A stretch of DNA of 64,000 nt, from NCBI GenBank assembly GCA_030602715.1, contig JAUVZD010000009.1, forward strand, positions 67,284 to 131,283, given 5' to 3'. This document shows positions 30,838-42,111 of the stretch, piece by piece (within the stretch, counting starts at the first letter, position 1; every line of letters begins with the position of its first letter). The notes beneath the pieces were generated by a model. The model was not told where the DNA came from. It was given only the letters and a program-made list of their open reading frames with translations, and ran no database searches. The translations under genes and the position numbers were made by a program. Origin of the DNA: Candidatus Coatesiibacteriota bacterium. GTDB lineage: Bacteria > RBG-13-66-14 > B26-G2 > JAUVZD01.

Positions 30838-31428
30838 TTACTTAAACAGAGGTTCTGGTCTTTCTGGGTCTAGTTCAAGATAATTTCCCATTAGGTTATC
30901 CCAGAATATATAACAATACTTACGAGCTTGAATATAGACTGGTTCATTATATCCTATAATTGAATCTTCAATTTTGTTAGTAATGGGTCTTTCTAAGAAA
31001 ATTAACCGATTGTCTTGTAATATTATTATTGATTTATACATTTCTTCTTTGCTTATATATTGGCTTATTCTTAATCTATCAGAGTGATGAAATATGTCTT
31101 TAATACTTATTGGCCTATATTTAAACAATAATGCGAATACAACTTTAACTATATTTGGCATAAAATAGATTATTTTATCGAAAACGCTCATATATGTACC
31201 TTTACGAGGAGGTCCGGTTGTCGCATCTTCTATTCCACATGGTTCGCATAATATTGTTTGTGCTTCAGAGAAGTACCTCCATTCACTTGATTCTCCAATT
31301 TTTTTTGCTAAAAAGGTCCATCGTTTTTTAATGACTTCCGGTTTTTTCTTATGTGCTTTTATTAATTCTTCAGCAAAATCATTAATAATTTCTAATACAT
31401 ATTCAGCATCTTTATTATCAACGTTCAA
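30838..31428 (-). CDS. Hypothetical protein (island gene 2)
   Basis: A 196-residue soluble protein with no recognised domain. It contains 'LCEPCGIEDATTGPPRKGTY' (two Cys, possibly metal-binding) and a hydrophobic central part 'FDKIIYFMPNIVKVVFALLFKYRPISIKDIFHHSDRLRISQYISKEEMYKSIIILQDNRLIFL', whose C-terminal half looks like a winged-helix or MarR-like fold (helices then a beta hairpin). It overlaps the upstream gene by 11 bases, so the two are translationally linked. AT-rich codons. Confidence 0.55.
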   Translation of the reverse strand: MNVDNKDAEYVLEIINDFAEELIKAHKKKPEVIKKRWTFLAKKIGESSEWRYFSEAQTILCEPCGIEDATTGPPRKGTYMSVFDKIIYFMPNIVKVVFALLFKYRPISIKDIFHHSDRLRISQYISKEEMYKSIIILQDNRLIFLERPITNKIEDSIIGYNEPVYIQARKYCYIFWDNLMGNYLELDPERPEPLFK

Positions 31429-31729
31429 TGAAGAATAATGAGCCTAGGTAGCGAAGTCCAAGAAACTTCTTACATAATTCATTCAATTCTGTAGTCAGTA
31501 GCTTTTTTGTTTCATTATAATAAAGGATTTGTCCAAGAGTTGGAGGTCTTCCTTTTTCCTTCTCAAACTTATCAATAATATCGGAATTATTATCTTGGTG
31601 AATTTCAATTATTATTGTTTCAAGTAAAATTGCGCAAGTGATAATAAACTGCCGAAAAAGGCTATAGCCGTGGCATTTGTGCATCTCAGTAATCCTATTT
31701 ATTACATTAGAAGTTAAGCCATTACTCAT
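31418..31729 (-). CDS. Hypothetical protein (island gene 1)
   Basis: A 103-residue helical protein of unknown function with a hydrophobic segment ('LFRQFIITCAILLETIIIEIH', residues about 24-44) and a polar C-terminal half ('KFEKEKGRPPTLGQILYYNETKKLLTTELNELCKKFLG'). It is the first gene of the AT-rich island and overlaps the next gene by 11 bases. A TTGACA-17-TATAAT promoter lies about 100 bases upstream. Nothing around it suggests a function; the islet inserted between housekeeping genes could be a defence or toxin module, but this is speculative. Confidence 0.5.
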   Translation of the reverse strand: MSNGLTSNVINRITEMHKCHGYSLFRQFIITCAILLETIIIEIHQDNNSDIIDKFEKEKGRPPTLGQILYYNETKKLLTTELNELCKKFLGLRYLGSLFFIER

Positions 31730-31831
31730 TTAGATTGCCCCCAAATTAAGATTCAAGAGAAATACACTAGCCACAATAAGATTCATAAGAAAGTTTTTGC
31801 GGTAATCTTTGCATTCTAATTTAGTGTGGTT

Positions 31832-31860
31832 ATTATAATATATCAAGAATAATGTGTCAA
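31832..31860 (-). promoter_or_regulatory. Consensus promoter of the AT-rich island
   Basis: Minus strand TTGACA (31855-31860), 17 bases, TATAAT (31832-31837): a perfect sigma70-type promoter that would give a leader of about 95 bases to island gene 1. No other feature is seen in the 220-base gap 31730-31948. Confidence 0.8.
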
Positions 31861-31948
31861 GTCATATTAAATAACAATAGCATTAAAAAAATTGAAATTG
31901 GTAGCTAATAAATACCGAATTTTTATCCTTATCTGTACGTTCACATCA

Positions 31949-34971
<3,023 letters not shown>

Positions 34972-35018
34972 TTATTCTAACTTAAGAGGGGCGATTGGGG
35001 AAGAGGAATATAAAATAG

Positions 35019-35038
35019 GGGGAGCCGGAAAGCTCCCC
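35019..35038. terminator. Hairpin between the 35.2 kb lipoprotein and ligA
   Basis: GGGGAGC (35019-35025) and GCTCCCC (35032-35038), extended by AATA/TATT flanks; on the minus strand it is followed by CTATTTTAT. It probably ends the leftward lipoprotein transcript before ligA. Two TATAAT-like boxes nearby (35055-35095) may serve ligA, but their -35 partners are weak. Confidence 0.55.
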
Positions 35039-35195
35039 TTATTTGCGGTCAATGTCCACTATTATACTAGTCTTGTTTGTATTATAACATATTGCTGAAA
35101 AAATACTAACTTACCATGCAAGAAAAGAATTCCAGAAGGAACGGTTGGCGGAACCAACAGTCCCTTCATCAGCCTTCCTGTAGCTTTTTTTCGTT

Positions 35196-35768
35196 CTACT
35201 TGCCCTCTTCCTCGCTCGTCTCCTCGGTGCCCTCGGCTATGTTATCAATCGTAGTGCACATCTCACGATAGACATCCCCTAATTCGGGTAGCTTTTTGCT
35301 CTTCTCGGTCTCAATCACATCGCCGATTGCGGAGAGTTTCTTGGCGATGTCTTCTATCTGGGACTTCTCAACCTCTGAGGTTCCTGGAAGGCCTGCCGCT
35401 GACTGCAAGTTAGAGACCGCCTTCCCCAGATAATCCCGAGTATCGGAGTAACGTTTGACCTCGGCATACAGCATTGCGTGGAAGGTGTAGGAACGAGCGT
35501 TCATCAACTGCAGGTAACAGTTGTTGATGTGGTAGATGTAGTTATAAGCATCTGCCAGGGCTTTTAGCCCCTCATCAATCTTCTTTTCACGAATGAGCCG
35601 GTCTACATCCTCCAGCATCTTAGTGGCACTAATTAAAGATACGCCTAATGATTCCACCGTAGCCGGCTTTATGTCTTCGGAGATAGTGACCCGGTCTTTG
35701 GTTCCATCGCCACATCCGAACGATAAAACCAGGAAGACAAGTGATAGTAGAAGGGATAGATAGCGCAT
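35196..35768 (-). CDS. Helical lipoprotein of unknown function
   Basis: A 190-residue lipoprotein (lipobox 'LSFGC', Cys at residue 19). The mature protein is all-helical with TPR-like spacing ('LISATKMLEDVDRLIREKKIDEGLKALADAYNYIYHINNCYLQLMNARSYTFHAMLYAEVKRY') and ends in a Glu-rich tail. Probably a small periplasmic scaffold protein. It lies downstream of the UspA-like gene by 38 bases on the same strand and may share its promoter. Confidence 0.7.
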   Translation of the reverse strand: MRYLSLLLSLVFLVLSFGCGDGTKDRVTISEDIKPATVESLGVSLISATKMLEDVDRLIREKKIDEGLKALADAYNYIYHINNCYLQLMNARSYTFHAMLYAEVKRYSDTRDYLGKAVSNLQSAAGLPGTSEVEKSQIEDIAKKLSAIGDVIETEKSKKLPELGDVYREMCTTIDNIAEGTEETSEEEGK

Positions 35769-35806
35769 CTCTTCCCCCTTTGTTTATGATTTGCACTAGG
35801 TTTCAA

Positions 35807-36166
35807 CTAAAGGTCCGGCACAAGGAGTATGGATATATCGGTCTCCTTAGCCACATCCCGACAGATATTGTTCAGGGAGTCTATACCCCCTTCAATGCCC
35901 AAAATAATCAAATCGGCTTCCTCCACATTAGCGGTCCTGGCGATAGTAGGAGCTAACTCGCCGATGCGCAGGATGGATTTGAGGGGCTTAGAGCGCCTTT
36001 TCCACTTGAAGATGTCCAGAGCCTTCTCTCCATCGGCGTAATCCTTTTGACCGGCGACCACATGGAGGACAATCAACTCAGCGTCCAACTTCTCAGCAAG
36101 CTCTACAATGTAATCCGCACGTTTCCTCGCCGGCAAGCTACCGGCTGTTGCAGCCAATATTTTCAA
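35807..36166 (-). CDS. UspA-like universal stress protein
   Basis: A 119-residue single Usp domain, shorter than the usual 140. It starts 'MKILAATAGSLPARKRADYIVELAEKLDAELIVLHVVAG' (first strand and helix) and ends 'ADLIILGIEGGIDSLNNICRDVAKETDISILLVPDL', where the usual G-x-x-G-(9)-G-S/T nucleotide loop is degenerate, so ATP binding is doubtful. It is divergent from the PGI/PMI gene. Confidence 0.8.
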   Translation of the reverse strand: MKILAATAGSLPARKRADYIVELAEKLDAELIVLHVVAGQKDYADGEKALDIFKWKRRSKPLKSILRIGELAPTIARTANVEEADLIILGIEGGIDSLNNICRDVAKETDISILLVPDL

Positions 36167-36208
36167 TCAACCTTCTCCCTTTTGGTTACCAGCTCTTGTG
36201 CCTGTATA

Positions 36209-36237
36209 ATACTATTATTGGTTTGATACTAAGTCAA
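36209..36237 (-). promoter_or_regulatory. Promoter of the UspA-like gene
   Basis: Minus strand TTGACT (36232-36237), 17 bases, TAGTAT (36209-36214). A second -10-like TATTAT overlaps it at 36206-36211. Confidence 0.6.
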
Positions 36238-36320
36238 GGCAAATCTGCAACTTTATCCTTTACTTCCCCCGGGGGATAATATATCCTTTTTGGCGGTATG
36301 AACGGTAGATCATTTGTGGA

Positions 36321-37409
36321 GTGCTTATGAGTGAGTTGGACAGCGGAGCGCTTTACGAGGAGCTGGATAAGAGCGATATGGCTGGCCTGGTTGAGAGCTT
36401 CAGCGACCAGGTGAGTAGGGCTTGGCAGATCGCCTCCCAAGCGGACCTTTCGCATTTGTATAGGAAATCCAAGCGGGTCCTTTTCCTGGGGATGGGGGGC
36501 TCCGCCATCGGCTCCAGTTTAGCCTGTGCCCTTGCCGAGGGGGAGAGTTCCGTCCCCCTCGCGGTGCACCGTGGCTATGAGCTTCCCGCTTGGGTTGATA
36601 AAAATACGCTGGTGGTGGCGGTGAGCTATTCCGGCAATACCCTGGAGACCCTTAGTGCCTACCAATCCGCCCTGGAGAGAAAGGCGCCGACTGTCGTGCT
36701 AACCAGCGGTGGGAAGTTATCCCAACTGGCAAAGGAGAAAAAGCAATCGGTTGTTATCATTCCCAAAGGAATGCCCCCTCGGGCTTCTCTGGGATACCTG
36801 TTTATCCCCCTACTCAAGATATTGGACAGTCTGGGTATCTATTCCATCGGGGATGAAGAAGTGGAGTCGTTGGTTAAAGCGTTGCAGGGTGTGGCGGAGG
36901 AGGTGGGGAGGAAGCGAGCGGAGAGGGATAATTCCGCCAAGAGCCTAGCCCGCCAGCTTCATGGTAACATTCCTTTAGTTTACGGGGGTGTTGGGGTGAT
37001 GGGGGTGGCTGCAGAGCGCTGGTGCGGACAATTGCAAGAGAACAGCAAGGTGCTCGCCTTCTACAATGTCTTTCCCGAGCTTTGCCACAATCAGGTGATA
37101 GGTTGGGTGGATAGAGCCTGTGTCGGCGAGAGAGTGGTGCTGGTTTCTTTGACCGACGGTGAGGAGAACCCCTGGTTGGCAAAACAGATAGAGGTTACCC
37201 TGGCGATGGCTGAGGAGAGGAAGGCAACGGTGGTGGAGATTACCGTGAGCGGAGAGAATAGATTGGAAAAGGCACTGAAGGCGATATACATGGGGGACTT
37301 TGTGAGTCTGTATCTGGCTATGCTCAACCGGGCGGACCCCACGGAGACGGATAACATAAGCAGGTTGAAGGATGCGGTGGCTGAGGTGGATGAGAAGCGA
37401 GGGGATTGA
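36321..37409 (+). CDS. Bifunctional phosphoglucose/phosphomannose isomerase
   Basis: A 362-residue SIS-domain protein of the archaeal/bacterial PGI-PMI family, which interconverts glucose-6-P, mannose-6-P and fructose-6-P. Motifs: 'VLFLGMGGSAIGSSLA', 'VVAVSYSGNTLETLSAY' (SIS Ser/Thr phosphate binding), 'PPRASLGYLFIPLL', 'AERWCGQLQENSKVLAFYNVFPELCHNQVIGW' (catalytic Glu and His) and the terminal 'NRADPTETDNISRLK'. Length fits (about 320-350). The start could be either of two ATGs (36321, 36327) after GGAGTGCTT. It may feed sugar nucleotides for the rml pathway. Confidence 0.92.
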   Translation: MLMSELDSGALYEELDKSDMAGLVESFSDQVSRAWQIASQADLSHLYRKSKRVLFLGMGGSAIGSSLACALAEGESSVPLAVHRGYELPAWVDKNTLVVAVSYSGNTLETLSAYQSALERKAPTVVLTSGGKLSQLAKEKKQSVVIIPKGMPPRASLGYLFIPLLKILDSLGIYSIGDEEVESLVKALQGVAEEVGRKRAERDNSAKSLARQLHGNIPLVYGGVGVMGVAAERWCGQLQENSKVLAFYNVFPELCHNQVIGWVDRACVGERVVLVSLTDGEENPWLAKQIEVTLAMAEERKATVVEITVSGENRLEKALKAIYMGDFVSLYLAMLNRADPTETDNISRLKDAVAEVDEKRGD

Positions 37410-37514
37410 AACCGGGGTAGTGTGAGCGAGCTTGGAGATTGCATTATGTAAATTATGAATCTATGGTAGGCATTACTCAATTGGCAAAAAAATTACCGAA
37501 TGACCAATCTGTGG

Positions 37515-37543
37515 TTGTATTTTCTTAAGAGCTGTGTTATATT
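37515..37543 (+). promoter_or_regulatory. Promoter of the 37.6 kb secreted protein
   Basis: TTGTAT (37515-37520), 17 bases, TATATT (37538-37543). It lies inside the open frame upstream of ATG 37575, supporting that later start. Confidence 0.6.
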
Positions 37544-37574
37544 TTTGAAAAGGAGACTTGGGACCGATTTTGAG

Positions 37575-38303
37575 ATGAAGGAAAAATTCCTCAGATACTT
37601 TTTTATCGTCCTTTTTGTGGTTGTCTTTCCCACCTTCTCGGCAGGTGATTTGCCGTATTCCATCGTTCCTTTACAGCCGGGCGGTGGCAATAGCCCCCAG
37701 GATTCTTACGAATTGCGCTTTGACGACGGAAGCTACGAGAACGGCATAAACTGGTACTCCGAATGGGTTGGGGGCTGGGTGGGATTTGCCAAGAAGCTTT
37801 CTGACGAATTTCCAGAGGACCAATTTCTGCGGATAGAGAACATAATTCTGGCATTTTCCCGCAAAGAGGGGCAGTTGAGCTCCGCATGCAATTACGAGCT
37901 GGCAATTTGTCCAGAGGTTGACGGTCTTCCGGATGTATTTAATATCATCTGGCAGGAGACCTATACCCACTCCGAGGATATTCCCTTCGCTCCAAATTGG
38001 ACCAATGTGGACCACATCCCCGAGGAAGAGGTGCTGATATCCTGGGAGGATAATGTCTTCTTTCTCTGTTATTTCCCTCGCTGGAGCGCCGGCGTTACCC
38101 CTGATCCACCCTTCTACTTCTGTGTGGACATGGACAGTTGGTATGTCCGTTCCTATGGGAATTTTGAGCAGACCGACCCGGACTGGAAGACATTTCCCGA
38201 GCTTTACATCGTTGAATCGGAGTTGGGGGTAGGTGTGGTGGTCAGTCTGACAACTTCCGTTCAACCGACCAGTTTGGGTGAAATCAAGGCTCTCTTCAGA
38301 TGA
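37575..38303 (+). CDS. Secreted protein with PTSxGxIKAxF tail
   Basis: A 242-residue exported protein of unknown function. The signal peptide is 'MKEKFLRYFFIVLFVVVFPTFSAGD'. The mature part has '[31 protein letters not shown]', a beta-sandwich-like start common in FCB surface proteins ('DDG..' motif), with scattered Cys. It ends 'SVQPTSLGEIKALFR', almost identical to the tail of the propeller-like protein at 5541-6557. The frame is open upstream to 37500, but a promoter there favours the ATG at 37575. Confidence 0.7.
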   Translation: MKEKFLRYFFIVLFVVVFPTFSAGDLPYSIVPLQPGGGNSPQDSYELRFDDGSYENGINWYSEWVGGWVGFAKKLSDEFPEDQFLRIENIILAFSRKEGQLSSACNYELAICPEVDGLPDVFNIIWQETYTHSEDIPFAPNWTNVDHIPEEEVLISWEDNVFFLCYFPRWSAGVTPDPPFYFCVDMDSWYVRSYGNFEQTDPDWKTFPELYIVESELGVGVVVSLTTSVQPTSLGEIKALFR

Positions 38304-38367
38304 GGGACTGACTGTAATAGGGCGTGCCGGTTTGTATGAGTCGTCTCTTTTGCAGTGAATTATTCTG

Positions 38368-38396
38368 TTGACAATTACCAAATGGAAAGATAGAAT
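38368..38396 (+). promoter_or_regulatory. Promoter of the Kelch-like gene
   Basis: TTGACA (38368-38373), 17 bases, TAGAAT (38391-38396), about 45 bases upstream of the AAAGGAG ribosome site. Confidence 0.8.
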
Positions 38397-38446
38397 ATGT
38401 ATAAATTCTTCCTCTTAACTTTATCTTAAGGTGAAAGGAGAGAGCG

Positions 38447-40120
38447 ATGAAAAGGACGACATTCTTGGTATGTGCATCAATTTTCTTGCTCGCCGGTCTT
38501 GCCGGGGAGGCTTTAACTCTGGATTGGATATATGATGGGTCTTTTCCCACCAGCCCACAGGGTATCGCTCGCTTTGACGGTTGTTACTATTCGGGAACTG
38601 GATTGATCTATTTCTTGGGAGGGCGAAACGAGGATAACACCACTAACGGCACAGTGTGGAGTTTTGACCCCCAGAGTTTGACCTTCACTGACACCGGCGC
38701 AGTAATGGAGACTCCCATCTCCAATTATCAGTGTGCCTTACTAGACGACGGGAGTCAGTGGGGCATCTATGTCTTTGGAGGGCGTATGGAGGGCGACATT
38801 TTAACTCCAATCGTTCAGGTCTATTACCCGGATACCAACACCACTGCTACACTGCCTCTTGCTGACAGTATGCCCTTTGCGGAGATTTATCTCGGTGCCG
38901 CTGTGGGGGTATATGACAATAAGGCTTTCGTTTTCGGTGGTTTCAACCCCAATGTCACTCCGTGTTTTACCGATGAGTGCTGGATCTTTGACCCCACGCA
39001 GTCTTCGGGCAATAGGTGGACCGACACCGGTTCCCAACTGACCGTAGCTCGGGGCTACATAGTCTCCGCCGTCGTAGATGATTATCTATACTGCTTCGGG
39101 GGAACCGAACTCTGGGAAGAAGACTATCTTTATCCCACTAATCTCTGTGAACGGTTGGACCTCACCGACCCCGGTTCGGGTTGGGACGATGCGTCTGTCG
39201 CCGACTGCCCGGATTTCTTAGACGAGAGCTTCGGTGTGGGCTTTGATTCCGATGCCGACTATCTTCCCGGGATTATTGTAGTCCCCGGCTACGGCTACTG
39301 GCCTGAACAAAGTAGCAATTGTTACTTATACGACACTATAGCCAACACCTGGACCTTGGACGATGACCTCAACCAGGAGAGACGCAACCATGCGGTTGAG
39401 TTCTATCCCGAATCGGTTAAGGATGATGGTTGTCCCGGTATCTGGGTCTTCGGCGGTTATGATGGCGAGGATATCGACACCATGACCGATAGCATTGAGT
39501 ATACCGATATGCCTGAAGTCGCGGTCATCATCAGCGAGTTTTCCGCAGTTCCCCTGGATACCAGCGTTGAGCTCTACTGGCGAACTGTGGAGACCGATTG
39601 TGAGTATGGATACAACATCTATCGCCGGGAAGTGAATGAAGCTTCGTATAGTCCTCTATCCGCTAGGTCTGTAAAGATTGAATTTGTGAAAGTCAACGAC
39701 GAACTGATCATCGGCTCCAACCCCTACTACTTCAACGACTCGCAGGTGGAGGTGGGAAGAACCTATATCTATCGCCTGGAGGCGGTGGAGATAGGCGCGG
39801 GTCATGTAGCTGCCGCTGCTGAGGATACCTGCGTCGTATCCGGATACACCTTCGCTTTAGCCTGCAGTTTCCCCAACCCGGCCGACACCTATGCCAAACT
39901 GACCTTTACCATTCCGGAGTATATGTCACCCGCCCATATCAGCCTATCGGTCTACGATCTCTCCGGTCGTCTGGTTACCAGATTGGAGAGTCTGGAAGGA
40001 TATTCCAGCGGTATCCATTACCTGGAGCTGAACACCAGCGAATGGGCGAGTGGAGTTTATTCCCTCCACCTTGACGCCAATTCGGAGACCGCCAGCGGTA
40101 GTATGGTGGTGGTGCATTAG
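38447..40120 (+). CDS. Secreted Kelch-propeller protein with T9SS-type C-terminal domain
   Basis: A 557-residue exported protein. Signal peptide 'MKRTTFLVCASIFLLAGLAGEA'. Residues about 25-360 are Kelch-like blades ('LIYFLGGRNEDNTTNGTVWSFDP', 'GIYVFGGRMEGD', 'KAFVFGGFNPN', 'DYLYCFGGTELW', 'GIWVFGGYDG'), followed by a fibronectin-type region ('SVELYWRTVETDCEYGYNIYRREV') and a C-terminal Por_Secre_tail-like domain ('ACSFPNPADTYAKLTFTIPEYM...LSVYDLSGRLVTRL...GVYSLHLDANSETASGSMVVVH'). The last domain directs type IX secretion or surface attachment in FCB bacteria. Single gene with its own promoter and double terminator. Confidence 0.88.
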   Translation: MKRTTFLVCASIFLLAGLAGEALTLDWIYDGSFPTSPQGIARFDGCYYSGTGLIYFLGGRNEDNTTNGTVWSFDPQSLTFTDTGAVMETPISNYQCALLDDGSQWGIYVFGGRMEGDILTPIVQVYYPDTNTTATLPLADSMPFAEIYLGAAVGVYDNKAFVFGGFNPNVTPCFTDECWIFDPTQSSGNRWTDTGSQLTVARGYIVSAVVDDYLYCFGGTELWEEDYLYPTNLCERLDLTDPGSGWDDASVADCPDFLDESFGVGFDSDADYLPGIIVVPGYGYWPEQSSNCYLYDTIANTWTLDDDLNQERRNHAVEFYPESVKDDGCPGIWVFGGYDGEDIDTMTDSIEYTDMPEVAVIISEFSAVPLDTSVELYWRTVETDCEYGYNIYRREVNEASYSPLSARSVKIEFVKVNDELIIGSNPYYFNDSQVEVGRTYIYRLEAVEIGAGHVAAAAEDTCVVSGYTFALACSFPNPADTYAKLTFTIPEYMSPAHISLSVYDLSGRLVTRLESLEGYSSGIHYLELNTSEWASGVYSLHLDANSETASGSMVVVH

Positions 40121-40143
40121 GGACTTTGCCCTAGAAATGACAC

Positions 40144-40173
40144 AATTCGGCAGGGTGCAAGCCCTGCCGAATT
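40144..40173. terminator. Strong hairpin terminator (first of two)
   Basis: AATTCGGCAGGG (40144-40155) pairs perfectly with CCCTGCCGAATT (40162-40173), twelve base pairs around TGCAAG. It ends the Kelch-like gene and can also stop leftward transcription. Confidence 0.85.
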
Positions 40174-40199
40174 TATAATCTCATCAACGGAAGATAAAT

Positions 40200-40226
40200 G
40201 GCGGGGAATTTCGCCCCGCCTTTTAT
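40200..40226. terminator. Second hairpin terminator
   Basis: GGCGGGG (40200-40206) pairs with CCCCGCC (40214-40220), followed by TTTTAT. Together with the previous hairpin it separates two convergent surface-protein genes. Confidence 0.75.
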
Positions 40227-40247
40227 CATTTGCACATTAGCTTTCCT

Positions 40248-41957
40248 CTATCGCACCACTACTAATTGCGCAGATGACCGTTCAGCTCCGCTTTTTGCCA
40301 CTATGGTGTAGGTTCCCTCGGAAAGTTCAACGGTCTCAAATTTTACTGTGTGAACGCCTTCTCCCATCTCCCTGAGATTGTGGCGCAGGACCGTCCGTCC
40401 GGAGAGGTCGTAGAGGGTTATCTGCACCGTTGAGCTTAGGGGAAGGAAGATGGCCATGGTTACATAATCGCAAGCCGGGTTGGGATAGACCGAGGTGATG
40501 GTAAAAGCCGCTGGCATGGTATCTATGGTTACCTCGGTGTTGCCGAGAATTGAGAGGGAGCTGGAAAGGAGCGCTTCCAGTTTGAATTCGTAGGTGGTAT
40601 CTTTATCAACCTCCCGGTCGGTGAAGCTGTAGGGGTTCAGACCGGTGATGGGGGCGGTGTTTATCTTTCTCCAGCTATCGCCGTTCAGTTTGGACTTGAG
40701 ACTTGCGGGGGTAGGTCCACTTGATGGAGAATCCAACTCTCGACGATAGAGATTGAAGCCCATGATGGGCTCATCAGCGATTATCTCCCATTGCAGGAGT
40801 GCACCTTCCGCAATCGGTTTCGCCTCAAAGAAGATTAGCTCTACATCAATATCGCCCTGGAAGTGGCCGTCGTAGCCCATAAAGGTGAGGTAGTTGGAGA
40901 CCCAGCTCTGGTCCATATCGTCGGGGTCCACCTCCGCCGCCGGAATTCCCCCATCGTCGTCTCCGTCCTCCTCCATCAGATGGTTGAGTAGCCAATCGTA
41001 GTTGTCCTGATAGGTGGTGTCGTCGGTCTCTTTCCAGGTGGCATAATGACCCAGCATATACCAGGCGTTCCAGGCGTTTTGCCAGGAACCGGCGGATACA
41101 TAGGTCTCCATCTCCGGCGCATAGGTAGTGAGCCACTCCACGGTTTCGTCGGGATTTTCACGGAAATAGGAATTGACCAGACCCCAGACTATCGCGCCTC
41201 CGCTCATTGCCCAAGTTTCATAACTTAGAAAGATGGTGATAGTTTCTACATGAGTCTTTATGTCCTCCGCCCGGTCAACTGCCGATTGCTTATAGGTGTC
41301 GTTTCCCACATAGTCTCCATAGATGTATAGACAGCCGGCGGACCATATGTCTACCAATAAGTTTAGCGGTGATGATTCATAGTCCAGCACCCAGTCGCAG
41401 AGATACTGGGCACAGCTCTCTCCGTAACTGTCGTAAGTGTCGTCGCCGGTTGCCTGTTTGTATTTCATGGCGCACAGAAGCCCCCAGGCGGATACATAAT
41501 TGCGGTAGTAACCGCCGGCGCCACCCTCCTCCTCCCAGCCGGGGTTTGCCAGGCAATATTGCCAGGCGGCGGAGGTATTGTCGGCGAAGGGATTGCTGCC
41601 GAACAGTTCGTGGTATCGGCACCATACCCAGATGGATTCCTCGGTGTTATCCGTCTGGATGATATCCCATAGATGACCGTCTCCGCCGTCTTCCCCTTCC
41701 CTCATTCCGCCGTAGTTGGGGTCATCGGGGTCCAGCACCTGTAAGGTGGTTATGAATTCAGCCTCGGCATAGAACTCATCCATCCAGGTCTTGTAACCTA
41801 AAGTCTGCTGGATGGGAGGGGGCGTAAAAGCGAGACCGGGTTGGTCGCCCAGCATGGGGTTTATGGAAAGCTCCTCTTCGGGGATGTAGATTGTTGCCAG
41901 GAGGGGGCTTGCGGTGAGGGTGAGAGCCAGGAGGAAGAGAATGATATTTTTATACAT
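40248..41957 (-). CDS. Secreted alpha/alpha-toroid-like protein with T9SS-type C-terminal domain
   Basis: A 569-residue exported protein. Signal peptide 'MYKNIILFLLALTLTASPLLA'. The main domain (residues about 40-390) is rich in Trp/Tyr helices ('SIWVWCRYHELFG', 'GYYRNYVSAWGLLCAMKYKQATGDDTYDSYGESCAQYLCDWVLDY', 'YVSAGSWQNAWNAWYMLGHYATWKETDD'), like glycan-acting alpha/alpha toroids, although no catalytic motif is certain. A fibronectin-like segment ('GALLQWEIIADEPIMGFNLYRREL') and a Por_Secre_tail domain ('SVYPNPACDYVTMAIFLPL...LYDLSGRTVLR...GTYTIVAKSG') follow. ATG at 41957 lies five bases after AAAGGAG; a GTG is two codons upstream. Confidence 0.82.
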   Translation of the reverse strand: MYKNIILFLLALTLTASPLLATIYIPEEELSINPMLGDQPGLAFTPPPIQQTLGYKTWMDEFYAEAEFITTLQVLDPDDPNYGGMREGEDGGDGHLWDIIQTDNTEESIWVWCRYHELFGSNPFADNTSAAWQYCLANPGWEEEGGAGGYYRNYVSAWGLLCAMKYKQATGDDTYDSYGESCAQYLCDWVLDYESSPLNLLVDIWSAGCLYIYGDYVGNDTYKQSAVDRAEDIKTHVETITIFLSYETWAMSGGAIVWGLVNSYFRENPDETVEWLTTYAPEMETYVSAGSWQNAWNAWYMLGHYATWKETDDTTYQDNYDWLLNHLMEEDGDDDGGIPAAEVDPDDMDQSWVSNYLTFMGYDGHFQGDIDVELIFFEAKPIAEGALLQWEIIADEPIMGFNLYRRELDSPSSGPTPASLKSKLNGDSWRKINTAPITGLNPYSFTDREVDKDTTYEFKLEALLSSSLSILGNTEVTIDTMPAAFTITSVYPNPACDYVTMAIFLPLSSTVQITLYDLSGRTVLRHNLREMGEGVHTVKFETVELSEGTYTIVAKSGAERSSAQLVVVR

Positions 41958-42016
41958 TGCCACTCCTTTCTACATTTGGGTGAAAGGATGAGGTATCAAC
42001 TGCGGTTGGTAAATAT

Positions 42017-42045
42017 ATTTTATTCTTAAAAGATGGAGAAGTCAA
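42017..42045 (-). promoter_or_regulatory. Promoter of the toroid-like secreted protein
   Basis: Minus strand TTGACT (42040-42045), 17 bases, TAAAAT (42017-42022). Confidence 0.75.
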
Positions 42046-42111
42046 GGAATTATGGGATAAGATGAAGGCGCCCTGTGACGCCTTGTTTGATCGTGGGATT
42101 ATTGAATTTCC

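Noticed and set aside
30103-31729. Naming the AT-rich island as a defence system
   Set aside because: No nuclease, ATPase, NTPase or toxin motif could be seen, so it is reported only as an unknown island.
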